Assembly (NCBI GenBank): GCA_948875265.1
Contig: CAQRYF010000004.1
Coordinates: 1 to 55,582, forward strand
DNA from: an uncultured Clostridia bacterium
Lineage (GTDB): Bacteria; Bacillota; Clostridia; TANB77; CAG-508
Direction: 5' to 3'
Length of the DNA: 55,582 nucleotides
Position 1 is the first letter of the stretch. The number at the start of each line of letters is the position of its first letter. The position numbers and the translations under genes were made by a program. Positions 45,589 to 55,582 of this stretch are shown one piece after another. Under the pieces are notes generated by a model. The model was not told where the DNA came from. It ran no database searches and saw only the letters and a program-made list of their open reading frames with translations.

Positions 45589-47563
45589 ATGACAATAACA
45601 AACATCATATTAATACTAATTGTAATAGGAATTGCGGCATATGCAGTTTATTATAGTATTAAAAAGAAAAAGAATGCAGAAGTAGAAACAATGGTAGATG
45701 TTGATGATAAAACATATACCTTAGAAAAGATGACTGAATTTGTTAAAAGAAGATTAGATGAAATAACAAAAGTAAACTTATATGATATAGGTCTCTCAGA
45801 AGAAGAATTAAAAAGAAGAAAAAATAAAAAATATGAGCTTAAAAAAGCATTAAAAGGATGTACATATGGTGATGTTAATGATAAAAAATATGTTAAGGAA
45901 TTAATATTTGATTTACTTCAAAAAGAATATGGAGTAACAGAAAGTAATATATCAAAAGCTATACCTTTTGATATACCATCTCTTTTAACAGCACAAGATA
46001 AATTTGATATATTAATATATGCATATAAAAAAGACTTTGGGTATGAAGCATTAACAGAATTAATAAAAAAATATAATTTAGCAGAATTGAAATATGTAGA
46101 AGGAGAGACAAAGCCTTCTTATGTAATAACAAAGCAAGAAATAGAAGATATATATGAAAGAGAAAATATAATGTTAGCATTTAATGATAAATTAAATGTA
46201 GTAGTACAAAGAATATATCAACATTATAAAGGATACAGTAGCATTGATGAAGTAAGAGATATGAATATAGATGGTGTATCTGGTGGTGTATCAGGACTTC
46301 CAGAAAGTTTTTTAAGTCAAGTTGCACAAACAGATGGAGATTATCTAGATCAAATATCAGAACATAAAGTACCAAGAGCATGTGATAGTATTTGGATATT
46401 TTTCCAAGGTAAATCTATACGTTTAGCATTTTTATCATTTGGAACAGAAGCAGAGTTAAAAAGAGTATGTCAAAATATTTACAAATATAACAACCCAGGG
46501 CAATTATCAGACACAAATGGATATAAAATCAATGAAATGAAAGATGGTTCTCGTGTAGTTGTTGTAAGACCAAGTTTTTCAGAAACATGGGCATTCTTTG
46601 TAAGAAAATTTGATGTTAAACGTTCAACATTAGAACAATGGTTTAAAGGTGAACCAGGATGTGATGATTCAATTGAATTATTAAAATATTTAGTAAAGGG
46701 AGCAAGAATTGTATCAATAACTGGTGAGCAAGGTTGTGGTAAAACAACAATGCTTATGGGAATGATAGAAAATATATATGAAACAATGAATATACGTGTT
46801 CAGGAAACAGCGTTTGAGCTTCACTTAAGAAAAATTTATCCAACAAGAAACATTTTAACATTTAGAGAAACAGATACGATATCTGGACAAGAAGGTTTGG
46901 ATGTTCAAAAGAAAACGGATGGTTCTGTTAATATCATTGGTGAGGTTGCAACAGACCCTGTAGCATCTTGGATGATACAAGCAGCACAAGTTGCTTCAAA
47001 GTTCACTTTGTTTACACACCATGCAAAAACATTCTCAAACTTAGTAACAGCACTTCGTAACTCAATGCTAAGAACACGGAGTATTTACAAATGAAAAAAC
47101 AGCAGAAGAACAAGTTGTACAAGTATTGAATTTTGATATACATTTAACAAAAGACTTTAGAGGAAAAAGATATGTAGAAAGAATAACAGAGTGTATACCA
47201 GTTGAAGAAAAGAATGAATACACATTTGACCATAGAAAAGAAAAAACATTAGAAGGAAAATTCGATAAATTTTTTGACAATGCAACACATTATTTTGAAA
47301 AGATAACAGACAGACAATTATATACATATAGAAACATATTAGAATATGTTGATGGAGAATATATAATAACAAATCCAATATCAGAGGCGAACTTAAGAGA
47401 AATGAGACTAAATATGGATGAAACAGATGCTGAAAATTTTGACAAATTTATAGAAAGACATTGGACAAAAGCAAATAAAAAAACAGTAGAAGTAAGTAGC
47501 AAAATAGAAGAAGAAAAACCAAAAAGAAGAGGAAGACCAGCTAAGAAAACAACTGAAGTGTAA
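45589..47563 (+). CDS. tadA: TadA/CpaF-like secretion ATPase, +1 shift at CGG 47077
   Basis: Frame-corrected length is 657 residues; longer than typical TadA because of an N-terminal membrane segment (about 3-22) and extra helices. The motor domain has Walker A GEQGCGKTTM (about 381), the Asp/His boxes and DPVASWMIQAAQVASKFTLFTHHAKT. Zero frame reads ACA CGG AGT and stops at 47094; reading GGA from 47078 gives LRTGVFTNEKTAEEQVVQVLNFD, as expected for this family. The C terminus ends in a basic KPKRRGRPAKK tail. It powers pilin assembly. Confidence 0.9.
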
Positions 47564-47605
47564 AGATATTTATTGTAATCAGTAAAAAGGAGGTGCTAAA
47601 GTCAA

Positions 47606-49688
47606 GTGAGTAATAATTTAATATATTATATTATGGGTGGTGCAGCAGGAGCATTTGTGTTAATAGTTATTGCATATGTGATATTATCTAAAAATATGCA
47701 AAAGTCTGAATATAGAAAAATACAAAAATTACAACAAGGTACAAAGGAAAAGAAGTTTTCTACAGAAGTATTGTTTCAAAAATTATACCTTACATATATA
47801 AAAATACCTTTTATAAAAAGATATGCATTAAAATTAAGAAGACGACTTGAAATTGTTAACATAGATGATGAATATAATACTAGAAAAGATACAGCTAAAA
47901 TTTTAACAAAAGCACTTGCTATATTAGTACCTACAGTAGTAATAACAATAATGATAACATCTAATAATTATTTGTTAATGTTTATATTATTGATATTTGA
48001 AGTATTTATGATGGATACACTTATGGATGGATCTGTTGATAAAATAGACAATAAATTATTAAAAGAGCAGATAGATTTCTTTTCTGAAATAAGACATGCA
48101 TACCATGAATTTAATATGGTAGAAGAAGCTATATACCAGGTGTCACAAGATGATGAAATGGATGTATCAAGACAAGGAGAAAAAATATACGAAATATTAA
48201 TATCAGATGATCCAGAGATGGGATTAGAAAAATATTATGATGTAGCACCAAATAGTTTTTTAAAAGAGTTTGCGGGGGTTTCTTACTTAACTAAAGAATT
48301 TGGTGATAGAAAGGTAAATGGAGCTTCATTATATTTAAAAAATGTAAATAATATAACACAAGAAATGCAATTAGAAATATTAAAAAGAGATAAATTGAAT
48401 TATGTATTTCAAAGTTTATCAGTAATTTCTATTGCACCAGTATTATTACTAGAGCCATTAAAAAATTGGGCCATATCAAACTTTTCTTTTACAGCAAGTT
48501 GGTATCAAGGAAAACCGGGGATGATAGTTCAAATAATAATATTGATATTAACATTTTTATCTTACATATTAGTAAGAAAATTAAAAGATAATGGTTCAAC
48601 TGGAATAGATACAAAGAGTACAGATAATCCATGGCAAGAAAAACTTTATAAAAAGAAACTGGTAAAAAGAATTGTGGATTTGTTTATACCTAAAAAAGGT
48701 ACAAAGGAATATAGAAAAGTAGGTCAGTTATTAAAGGACTCGGCTTCAAAGTTGAAAATGGAATGGTTGTATATAAATAGAATTATGCTTGCGATTGTTA
48801 CATGTATATCTTCAATTATAATTTTTTCACAATTACATGTGATTGCTATTAATTATATATATACAGAACCAACAACAGATTATAATATTATAGGACGGAT
48901 TATCTAATAAAGATCAAAAGAAGGCAATGGAAGTAACTGAAATGGACAACTATTTTCTAGATATGTTTAGAGGAAAGTTGAATACAAAAACAAGTGATGT
49001 AGAAAAAGCATTTAAGAGATCAAAATATTATATAGAAGGCGAAACAACAGACGAGGAAGTTACGACAATAGCTAAAAGGATAGTAGAAAAGAAATTAGCG
49101 ATAATTAATAGTGAATATATGCAATGGTTTGAATTGCTACTAGCATTTGTTTTTGCTGTAATTGCATATATGGCACCAATTTGGATATTAACATTCCAAG
49201 TTAAAATGAGACAGCTAGAAATGGAAGATGAAGTAATGCAATTCCAGACTATAATTTTAATGCTAATGAGAATTGAAAGAGTAAATGTAGAAATAATATT
49301 AGAATGGTTAGAAAGATATTCAAATATATTTAAAGCACCAATAACAAAATGTGTTAACAATTATGAGGCAGGGGCTTGGGAAGCATTGGAAGAAATGAAA
49401 GAGGATGTAAGTTATATACCTCTAGTAAGAATAATTGAGAGTTTACAGGCTGCTGTAGAAAAGATTCCAATAACAGATGCATTTGATGAATTAGATTCAG
49501 AAAGAGATTACTATCAAGAGAAGAGAAAAGAGTCAAATGAAAGATTAATAAAAAGAAAAGGAATGATAGGAAAGGCAATTGGGTTTGCTCCAATGGTATG
49601 TATGTTTGTAGGATATTTAATTGTGCCATTAGTATTTATAGGATTAACTAGTATGTCAACTTCATTCTCTTCTATGACAGCTAAATAA
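47606..49688 (+). CDS. Fused TadB/TadC-like membrane platform, +1 shift at CGG 48896
   Basis: It starts at a GTG behind AAAGGAGGTGC. Frame-corrected length is 693 residues with membrane segments at about 9-30, 108-145, 275-300 and 385-420, then again in the second half (about 500-530 and 640-680), as for two TadB/C type II secretion F domains in tandem. Zero frame reads GGA CGG ATT ATC TAA and stops; reading GGA from 48897 gives IIGGLSNKDQKKAMEVTEMD and the second half. Without the shift there would be two adjacent proteins, but the second lacks a clear start. Inner-membrane platform for pilus assembly. Confidence 0.8.
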
Positions 49689-49704
49689 TAAAGGAGGACA
49701 TTTT

Positions 49705-50497
49705 ATGGAGAATGCATCAAAAGCCTTGATTATGGCTGGAAGTGTATTGATTGCTTTAATGGTAATAGGAGCTTTGCTTTTAATGTTTAATAATTTGTCA
49801 AATTATCAAGAGACTGATACACAAACTACTAGAGAAGCTCAAATTGTCCAATTTAATAATCAATATGAAACTTATAATAGAAATGATGTTAGAGGAAGTG
49901 AATTATATTCTTTATTAAGTAAGGTTGTTGATTACAATAGAAGAAAATCGAATGCTGCAACAGGTACAGACGAAGGGCAGGATATTGAATATAAGCCTAT
50001 GGAAATAAATGTGAAATTTCCAACTATAAATCAGATTGGAACTAATTGGACATTTGATAATAAAATTAGATTATTTAATAGAGAACTTGGATTAAAGAAT
50101 AATATATTAACAATTGATGATAGCAAAACAGCAACTAGCTTTAAACTAAAGATTGAGGATGAATTAAATGATGTTGAAACTAAATATGGAAAATCAGGAA
50201 TTACTAATTTAGCAAATGGTATATCAAATTTATTTTTGACAGAGCAAAATCCAAGTGAAGATAAAAAACAAACAGCTGTAGACTTATATAATAAGAATAG
50301 GCGGAAGTAATATAAAACTTAGCAGTTATAGTGAATTAATAACTATTAAGGATGAATTAAAAAATGATGTAGGTATATATTATGAATATATTAGATTTAA
50401 AAGAGCATATTTCAACTGTATAAATTTTAAATATGATGATAAAACAGGAAGAATTATAGAATTGAATTTTGAATATAATCCAAACAAGATAGGTTAA
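49705..50497 (+). CDS. Pilin-like membrane protein 1, +1 shift at CGG 50302
   Basis: Frame-corrected length is 263 residues. It opens MENASKALIMAGSVLIALMV, the start shared by the next pilin-like genes: a short polar head, one membrane helix (about 7-30), then an extracellular domain. Zero frame ends at CGG AAG TAA; reading GGA from 50303 adds RGSNIKLSSYSEL and 50 more residues up to a stop 13 bases before the next gene. Probable substrate or minor subunit of the Tad-like machine. AAAGGAGG site. Confidence 0.8.
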
Positions 50498-50510
50498 GGA
50501 GTTTAAAAAT

Positions 50511-51014
50511 ATGGAAAATGCATCAAAAGCATTATTAATGGCAGCAGGAGTATTAATAGGTATATTGATATTATCATTAGCAGTATACCTGTTTGCAACA
50601 TTTGGTTCTTCATCTGCACAAATGCATAAACAAATAGAAGCAGATAGGTTGAATGAATTTAATACTCAATTTACCTCATATGAAGGAAAAGAAGATATTA
50701 CAATATATGATGTTATTACAGTGACAAATCTTGCTAAAGAAAATAACAAATATTATCAACTGAATGAGCAAACTAATAATAATTTTTATATTAATGTATC
50801 AATTTCTTCTAGTGAGCAGAATATTGAAAAGAAAGATAATAATGAAATTGAACAGTTAATAAAGTCTGATACAGAAATTAATAATATGATAGATGACGTT
50901 GACGAAAATGGAAATAGGTATAAGAAATTATCAACATATAAATGTAAGGTTGAAATTAATTCAAAGACAGGAAGAGTTTATAAAGTAACGTTTACGAAAA
51001 ATAGAAATATATAG
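50511..51014 (+). CDS. Pilin-like membrane protein 2
   Basis: The 167-residue protein begins MENASKALLMAAGVLIGILI, one membrane helix, then a head with FNTQFTSYEGKEDITIYDVITVTNLAKENN. The FNxxFxxYEG...GTxVxxLIxxV pattern (here DITIYDVI) is shared with the other MENASKAL proteins and marks a common fold. It ends within the next gene region. No catalytic motifs. Confidence 0.8.
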   Translation: MENASKALLMAAGVLIGILILSLAVYLFATFGSSSAQMHKQIEADRLNEFNTQFTSYEGKEDITIYDVITVTNLAKENNKYYQLNEQTNNNFYINVSISSSEQNIEKKDNNEIEQLIKSDTEINNMIDDVDENGNRYKKLSTYKCKVEINSKTGRVYKVTFTKNRNI

Positions 51015-51091
51015 TGCAAAATTTATCTAAAATGGTAAAAATTATTATTGCAAATAATAAACAAAAATGTTATAATTTGAAGGATGAAAAT

Positions 51092-51526
51092 ATGAAAAAA
51101 TTAGCAATATTTTTCTTGATTTTAGTAATCATTGTTGTAGGAATTTCATATATGTACTTGAATTATAAAGCTACTTATAATCAAGCTAAAAGAGATAATA
51201 TGCAATTTGAAAGCTATTATAATCAGGAGATATATGGGACAGATTTAGCAACAATAATAAATAAAGCAGTAGATAGTAATAAAAACAATGAAATACAAAA
51301 AGATAATAAAGGAAAATACATAAATAATGATAAAGATTCAATTAATATAGATATAAAAATGTTGGATGATAATGGTACAATATACAGTATGGAAAAAATA
51401 TTTAATGGTGGGACAAGTACTTTTGTTCAATATTATAGCCAAATAAAATTTAAGTGTACAAAATTACAATATCATCAAAAAACAAATAAAGTTAAATACC
51501 TGTTATTTGAACAAATAACAGAGTAG
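51092..51526 (+). CDS. Pilin-like membrane protein 3, divergent
   Basis: The ATG at 51092 (MKKLAIFFLILVIIVVG) follows AAGGATG and gives 144 residues; the frame is open from 51014 but that start has no ribosome binding site. One membrane helix, then FESYYNQEIYGTDLATIINKAVDSN, the same YN...GTxLxxxIxxxxD motif as its neighbours in a more diverged form. Probably a minor subunit. Confidence 0.7.
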   Translation: MKKLAIFFLILVIIVVGISYMYLNYKATYNQAKRDNMQFESYYNQEIYGTDLATIINKAVDSNKNNEIQKDNKGKYINNDKDSINIDIKMLDDNGTIYSMEKIFNGGTSTFVQYYSQIKFKCTKLQYHQKTNKVKYLLFEQITE

Positions 51527-51608
51527 AAAGTTAAGTTATTAGACTTTACTAAGAATGTTAGTAAGTTAAATATATAAACAAAAGTTAAAATTTAAGGAGG
51601 AAAATTTT

Positions 51609-52007
51609 ATGGAAAACGCGTCAAAAGCACTAATTATAGCAGGAGCTATACTATTATCAATTTTATTAATATCATTAGGGATAATGATATTTAATCAAGC
51701 ACAAGATACAGTGGGTTCAATTAATATGAGTGAACAAGAAATACAAGCATTTAATAATAAATTTATACCATATGAAGGAAGTAATAAAAGAGGAACAGAG
51801 GTAAATGCTTTAATTCAATTAGTAAGAGCTAATAATCAGGCAGCATCTGATGATGGAGCAGAAGAAAAAATAATAACTATTAAATCAACTAAACAAGGAG
51901 TAAATACAAATGGTGGTGTTGTTACAGGTACTGTTACAACAGGTTCTACTTATACAGTGGATTTTACATACAAGAATGGTTTAGTAAATGTTATTGATAT
52001 AAAATAA
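51609..52007 (+). CDS. Pilin-like membrane protein 4, tandem copy A
   Basis: 132 residues: MENASKALIIAGAILLSI, one membrane helix, then FNNKFIPYEGSNKRGTEVNALIQLVRANNQ and a short beta-rich head. It is nearly identical over its first 90 residues to the next gene, and the 30 bp before the ATG, with AAGGAGGAAAATTTT, are duplicated as well. Likely a major subunit because of its small size and strong ribosome binding site. Confidence 0.82.
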   Translation: MENASKALIIAGAILLSILLISLGIMIFNQAQDTVGSINMSEQEIQAFNNKFIPYEGSNKRGTEVNALIQLVRANNQAASDDGAEEKIITIKSTKQGVNTNGGVVTGTVTTGSTYTVDFTYKNGLVNVIDIK

Positions 52008-52034
52008 TGTTTTAACAAAAAGGAGGAAAATTTT

Positions 52035-52460
52035 ATGGAAAACGCGTCAAAGGCACTAATTATAGCAGGAGCTATACTATTATCAATTTTATTAATATCA
52101 TTAGGAATTATGATATTTAATCAAGCACAAGATACAGTAGGTTCTATTAATATGAGTGAACAGGAAATACAAGCGTTTAATAACAAATTCACACCATATG
52201 AAGGAAGTAATAAAAGAGGAACAGAGGTAAATGCTTTAGTTCAATTAGTAAGAGCTAATAATCAAGCAGCATATGATGATGGAGCAAAAGAAAAGATAAT
52301 AGACATTAAAACTATTAATGGTATCGATGGATATAATATAAGTACTACTGAAACTGGACAAGTTAGTGGAAAAGTTAAGACGGGTGAGATGTTTAATGTT
52401 TCTTTTGGTTATGAAAAAGGGTTAGTTAAGTCAATTACAATACAGAAACTAGGATCATAG
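52035..52460 (+). CDS. Pilin-like membrane protein 5, tandem copy B
   Basis: 141 residues. The first 90 residues are nearly identical to copy A, the last 45 are different, so the two share an anchor and stem but expose different heads. Same ribosome binding site block. The sharp change from identity to divergence suggests recent duplication or gene conversion of the 5' part. Confidence 0.82.
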   Translation: MENASKALIIAGAILLSILLISLGIMIFNQAQDTVGSINMSEQEIQAFNNKFTPYEGSNKRGTEVNALVQLVRANNQAAYDDGAKEKIIDIKTINGIDGYNISTTETGQVSGKVKTGEMFNVSFGYEKGLVKSITIQKLGS

Positions 52461-52475
52461 AAAGGAAGAGATACT

Positions 52476-53087
52476 ATGGAAAATGTAACAGATGCATTAA
52501 AAATAGCAGCAGCTGTATTGATATTTGTTCTTGCATTATCCATTAGTATCAATGCTTTTGGAGAAGTAAGACAAACATCTAAAATAATTTTAGATTATAA
52601 AGATAGAGAATATGATTATTCATATGTGGAAGAAAATAAAGATGAAAATGGTAATAGTGTTACTAAAAGAATAGTTGGAGCTGAAACTATAGTTCCGTCT
52701 ATTTATAAAGCGTATAAGGAAAACTTTAAAATAGTATTTAAAAATATTTGTATATATGAGAAAAAAGATGTAAATAGAAAGAAAGAAATATATACAATAG
52801 ATTTGGAGAAAGATGTATTAGGAAATGATACTCAAAAGGAAAAATTTATTAAAGCTATATTGTATGGATCTAAGAGCGGAACTGATGAAGAAACTTGGGG
52901 AAATATAAAGACTGAGTTTGAAAAAATGGGAATATACTTGAATGATGAGGGATTATATGATAAAATTATAAATAAGAAATTTAAAGAAAGTTTAGGTGTA
53001 TACTATCAAGAAGAAATATATGGTACTTCAGATTCGCCAGATGCAAATAAAACTAAAAAAAGAGTAATTACGTATACAGAATTATAA
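52476..53087 (+). CDS. Pilin-like membrane protein 6
   Basis: 203 residues: MENVTDALKIAAAVLIFVLALS, one membrane helix, then a larger extracellular domain with many Lys/Glu. The motif YYQEEIYGT near the end resembles the head motif of protein 3. It has AAAGGAAGAG before the ATG and is 15 bp after copy B, so it is in the same operon. Minor-pilin-like role inferred. Confidence 0.72.
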   Translation: MENVTDALKIAAAVLIFVLALSISINAFGEVRQTSKIILDYKDREYDYSYVEENKDENGNSVTKRIVGAETIVPSIYKAYKENFKIVFKNICIYEKKDVNRKKEIYTIDLEKDVLGNDTQKEKFIKAILYGSKSGTDEETWGNIKTEFEKMGIYLNDEGLYDKIINKKFKESLGVYYQEEIYGTSDSPDANKTKKRVITYTEL

Positions 53088-53137
53088 ACTTGTACTGAAA
53101 ATAAATCACAATTAAATGTGTTATAAGGAGGAATAAA

Positions 53138-53674
53138 ATGGGTGATACATTAATAACAATAATTGCAATAGCATTAGCAGCAGTTTTAATGTTTGTATTT
53201 CCACTAATGACAATGTCTGACAGAACAGATGATGTTTCTCAATTAACAGTAGAAACAGCCACAACAGAATTTGTTGATGATGTCAGAACAACAGGTAAAA
53301 TTACAATGGATAAATATGGTAAGTTTGTAGAGAATTTATCTTCAACAGGTAATTCATATGATATAGAGATGGAAGCGAAAATATTAGATGAAAATCCTGG
53401 TAAGAAAACAACACAAGCATCAAGTACTAAAATAGGAGAAAATGTATATTATTCTATGTATACATCTCAAATTTTAGATACCGTAAGTGGTAGCAATGGG
53501 AAAAAAATATTAGCATTAAAAGAGGGAGATATGTTTTCTGCTAGTGTAAAAAATACAAATACAACAATGTCACAACAATTAAAAAATTTCTTCTATTCAG
53601 TAACAGGGAATGATACATATACAATAGCGGCATCACATGCTGGTTTTGTTACGGCAAATGGAACAGGAAATTAA
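53138..53674 (+). CDS. Membrane-anchored pilus-locus protein
   Basis: 178 residues: GDTLITIIAIALAAVLMFVFPLMTM is an N-terminal membrane helix, followed by a beta-rich domain with TEFVDDVRTTGKITMDKYGKFVENL. That pattern (a residue pair Asp-Asp/Asp-Val after the helix and a Gly-x-Ile stretch) is often next to Tad genes in clostridia, but I cannot name a family. It starts behind AAGGAGGAA, 50 bp after the preceding gene. Confidence 0.65.
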   Translation: MGDTLITIIAIALAAVLMFVFPLMTMSDRTDDVSQLTVETATTEFVDDVRTTGKITMDKYGKFVENLSSTGNSYDIEMEAKILDENPGKKTTQASSTKIGENVYYSMYTSQILDTVSGSNGKKILALKEGDMFSASVKNTNTTMSQQLKNFFYSVTGNDTYTIAASHAGFVTANGTGN

Positions 53675-53748
53675 AAAACAAAATATAAAAATAAAGGGGC
53701 TTGTAATAAATGAAAGATTACAAGCTTATTTAATAATACAAAGGAAAG

Positions 53749-55476
53749 ATGACTATGAAAATACAGAACTTAGCAGTAATATTTATAATAATAGTATTAC
53801 CTATTTCAATAATTTTAACTTCATATGTACAAAGTCAAGTAAAAACATTAAGTTTGCAAACAGAATATGATGCAAAGTTAAATAATGCTACATACGATGC
53901 TGTAAAAGCATTTCAAATAAATACAATAAATAGTGACTCTTCTGATTTAGCAAACTCTAAACTGCGTGATATAGAAGCATCGGTTAATAGTTTTTTTACT
54001 TCAATAGCAAATAATTTTAATATGGCAGGATATAATCAAGACATATTAAAAGAATATGTTCCTGCATTAGTATATACAATGTATGATGGATATTATATAT
54101 ATTCACCATATACGAATACATTAGATGGTAAAAATAGAAATGAAGTAGTTGTTGATGAGTATGGTAGGATAGAGGAAAAAAGTGATGCAGCAATTCTTAG
54201 CCAAGAGAACTCTAATGCAACATATAAACAAGGAGAAAGGCTATCAGGATTAAAACCTTATATATATTATAGTTGTAGATATAAAAAAGATGATAATAAT
54301 GATGTTGTAATCACATATTCTTTAGATAACTATATAACAATACAAGGAATTATAAAAGGCGAATCTGTTTTTGATTATGGATATTTGTTAGACAATATTG
54401 AAGAGGTATATGGATCAATTAAATATAGAGGAGCAGTTATAGATGGAAGTGAGCAATTAAAAGAGTATTTAGAGGATGGGAAAGAATATACATATATAAA
54501 GACAAATGGAGTTAAATATTATTACGATATATATAATAATAAATGGTTTTCTATTTTAAATGGGCAAAGATATTATACTGATGAAAGGTTTAGAGAAGAA
54601 AACAGTGCAGGATTACAATATTACAAAGATGCTAAAAAATTTAAAGAAAGAATAAAGGATGAATATGAATTAGATACTTGGGTAACAGGAGAAAAGGCAA
54701 TAGATGAAAAAAATAATAAGATATATGAATTAGATAAAGAAGGAAGAAATACAAATCAACTAAAACTTGGTAATTATAGTGTATTTGATTTTGGAAGTCA
54801 AGAGTCAAATGGGGGAAGTATAGAAGACCCAAATTCTAACTTTAATCAGCAAAGATTAGCTGTTATAAGATATTCTATAGAAAAGAATTTGTCGATAGCA
54901 ATTGCAAACTATAATAATTATTCAACAAATAACCCAGCTGATTTTCGAATGCCTAAATTGAAAGAAGATGAATGGGAAAAAATATTAAATAATGTTTCTA
55001 TAATAAGTTTTTTGCAAGGACTAAATATCGGTGGAAAAGTATATAATGGATATTCGATTATTACAAATAATAAAAATAAAGAAGTAGTAAATGAAGAGTC
55101 TATTTATATGATAACAAGTGATGGTCAATATCATAGACCAAATGATATTCATATAAAAAATGCAGATAATATAACACAAGGAGTATTAAACATAGATTTT
55201 GAAATAAGATCTGCTACAAATGCTACAGGGCAATATGTATATTTTAATACAAAACGTATTAATAACAGCACTCCATATACAGGATGCTATTCTAGTATAG
55301 TAACTCAGACAGGAGTAGAAACAACAAATAATATATATCAATATATATTAAATGGTAATCCAAATAGTTTATTGGCACAAAAATATTATACTGCCCTTGG
55401 TAGAGAACGATATAGTATGTATAAAACTAATAATAATCTAGAAGATATAAAAAAGAATTTTTTAGTAAATAATTAA
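53749..55476 (+). CDS. Large membrane-anchored Tad-locus protein
   Basis: 575 residues: one N-terminal membrane helix (about 8-28), then SQVKTLSLQTEYDAKLNNATYDAVKAFQIN, a coiled segment as in TadG/TadE-type minor pilins, and a long extracellular part with many Tyr and Asn (LVYTMYDGYYIYSPY, then a second copy-like region around VKYYYDIYNNKWFS). No catalytic motif is recognised. It ends the locus and is followed by a strong terminator. It may be the tip adhesin or a minor pilin (inference). Confidence 0.65.
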   Translation: MTMKIQNLAVIFIIIVLPISIILTSYVQSQVKTLSLQTEYDAKLNNATYDAVKAFQINTINSDSSDLANSKLRDIEASVNSFFTSIANNFNMAGYNQDILKEYVPALVYTMYDGYYIYSPYTNTLDGKNRNEVVVDEYGRIEEKSDAAILSQENSNATYKQGERLSGLKPYIYYSCRYKKDDNNDVVITYSLDNYITIQGIIKGESVFDYGYLLDNIEEVYGSIKYRGAVIDGSEQLKEYLEDGKEYTYIKTNGVKYYYDIYNNKWFSILNGQRYYTDERFREENSAGLQYYKDAKKFKERIKDEYELDTWVTGEKAIDEKNNKIYELDKEGRNTNQLKLGNYSVFDFGSQESNGGSIEDPNSNFNQQRLAVIRYSIEKNLSIAIANYNNYSTNNPADFRMPKLKEDEWEKILNNVSIISFLQGLNIGGKVYNGYSIITNNKNKEVVNEESIYMITSDGQYHRPNDIHIKNADNITQGVLNIDFEIRSATNATGQYVYFNTKRINNSTPYTGCYSSIVTQTGVETTNNIYQYILNGNPNSLLAQKYYTALGRERYSMYKTNNNLEDIKKNFLVNN

Positions 55477-55490
55477 AAAATTATAAAGTT

Positions 55491-55529
55491 AAAAAAGATA
55501 ATTTTTATTTTTGAAAATTATCTTTTTTT
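55491..55529 (+). terminator. Terminator of the Tad-like locus
   Basis: AAAAAAGATAATTTT/AAAATTATCTTTTTT. Confidence 0.85.
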
Positions 55530-55582
55530 ATTGTATATGAAAATAAAAAAAGTAAATACTAATAAAAGCAAGAAAAAGTTAG

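Overview
The window is about 55.6 kb of AT-rich, low-GC DNA from a spore-forming member of the Clostridia. A gene for an alpha/beta small acid-soluble spore protein lies at 41419-41616, most promoters are sigma-A type and ribosome binding sites are strong GGAGG types. Gene content (pilin-like surface proteins, a Tad-type pilus locus, a single-module NRPS) fits an uncultured gut-type clostridium, but I cannot name the species. No rRNA, tRNA or CRISPR array is visible.

Layout. 1-1.5 kb: 3' part of a GC-richer, repeat-rich surface protein. 1.6-9.1 kb (minus): an operon of a one-module NRPS with a terminal reductase, a membrane sensor kinase joined to it by a GTGA overlap, and an HD-GYP response regulator. 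9.4-14.2 kb: small Cys-rich protein, HtrA-like protease, M23 peptidase, ribbon-helix-helix regulator and a pilin-like protein with BspA/DUF285 repeats. 14.2-28.0 kb: a 13.7 kb integrated mobilizable element (large serine recombinase, TnpV, MobV relaxase, AlbA-type regulator, replication-type HTH protein) that has split another pilin-like gene; both halves and the ACAAT crossover sequence can be recognised. The element carries a complete diversity-generating retroelement (DGR): a pilin-anchored target protein with a 147-bp variable repeat, a 147-bp template repeat, and on the opposite strand a DGR reverse transcriptase, Avd and a MutS-like protein. 29-41.6 kb: housekeeping genes (rpsO, pnp, queA, tgt, era, yqzL, recO, hpf), a secreted metallopeptidase, a WG-repeat protein, a glycosyltransferase and the spore protein gene. 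41.8-55.5 kb: a HAD phosphatase and a Tad-like pilus locus (CpaB-like, two CpaE/TadZ-like ATPases, TadA, fused TadB/TadC, and a run of short membrane-anchored pilin-like proteins).

Most striking observation. Eleven genes, on the mobile element and on the chromosome, are each broken by a +1 shift, and every break lies exactly at an in-frame CGG codon that must be read as C + GGA/GGT (Gly) for the conserved protein to continue. Scanning the window for in-frame CGG, I find only two others (839 and 9436) that do not require a shift. The same CGG is present in the DGR template and in its variable copy, and the mutable AAY codons of the template change phase exactly there. Either this lineage uses CGG as an efficient +1 frameshift (or four-base Gly) signal, or the assembly contains a highly patterned insertion error. 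Both alternatives can be tested. Frame-corrected genes are annotated as single coding regions.
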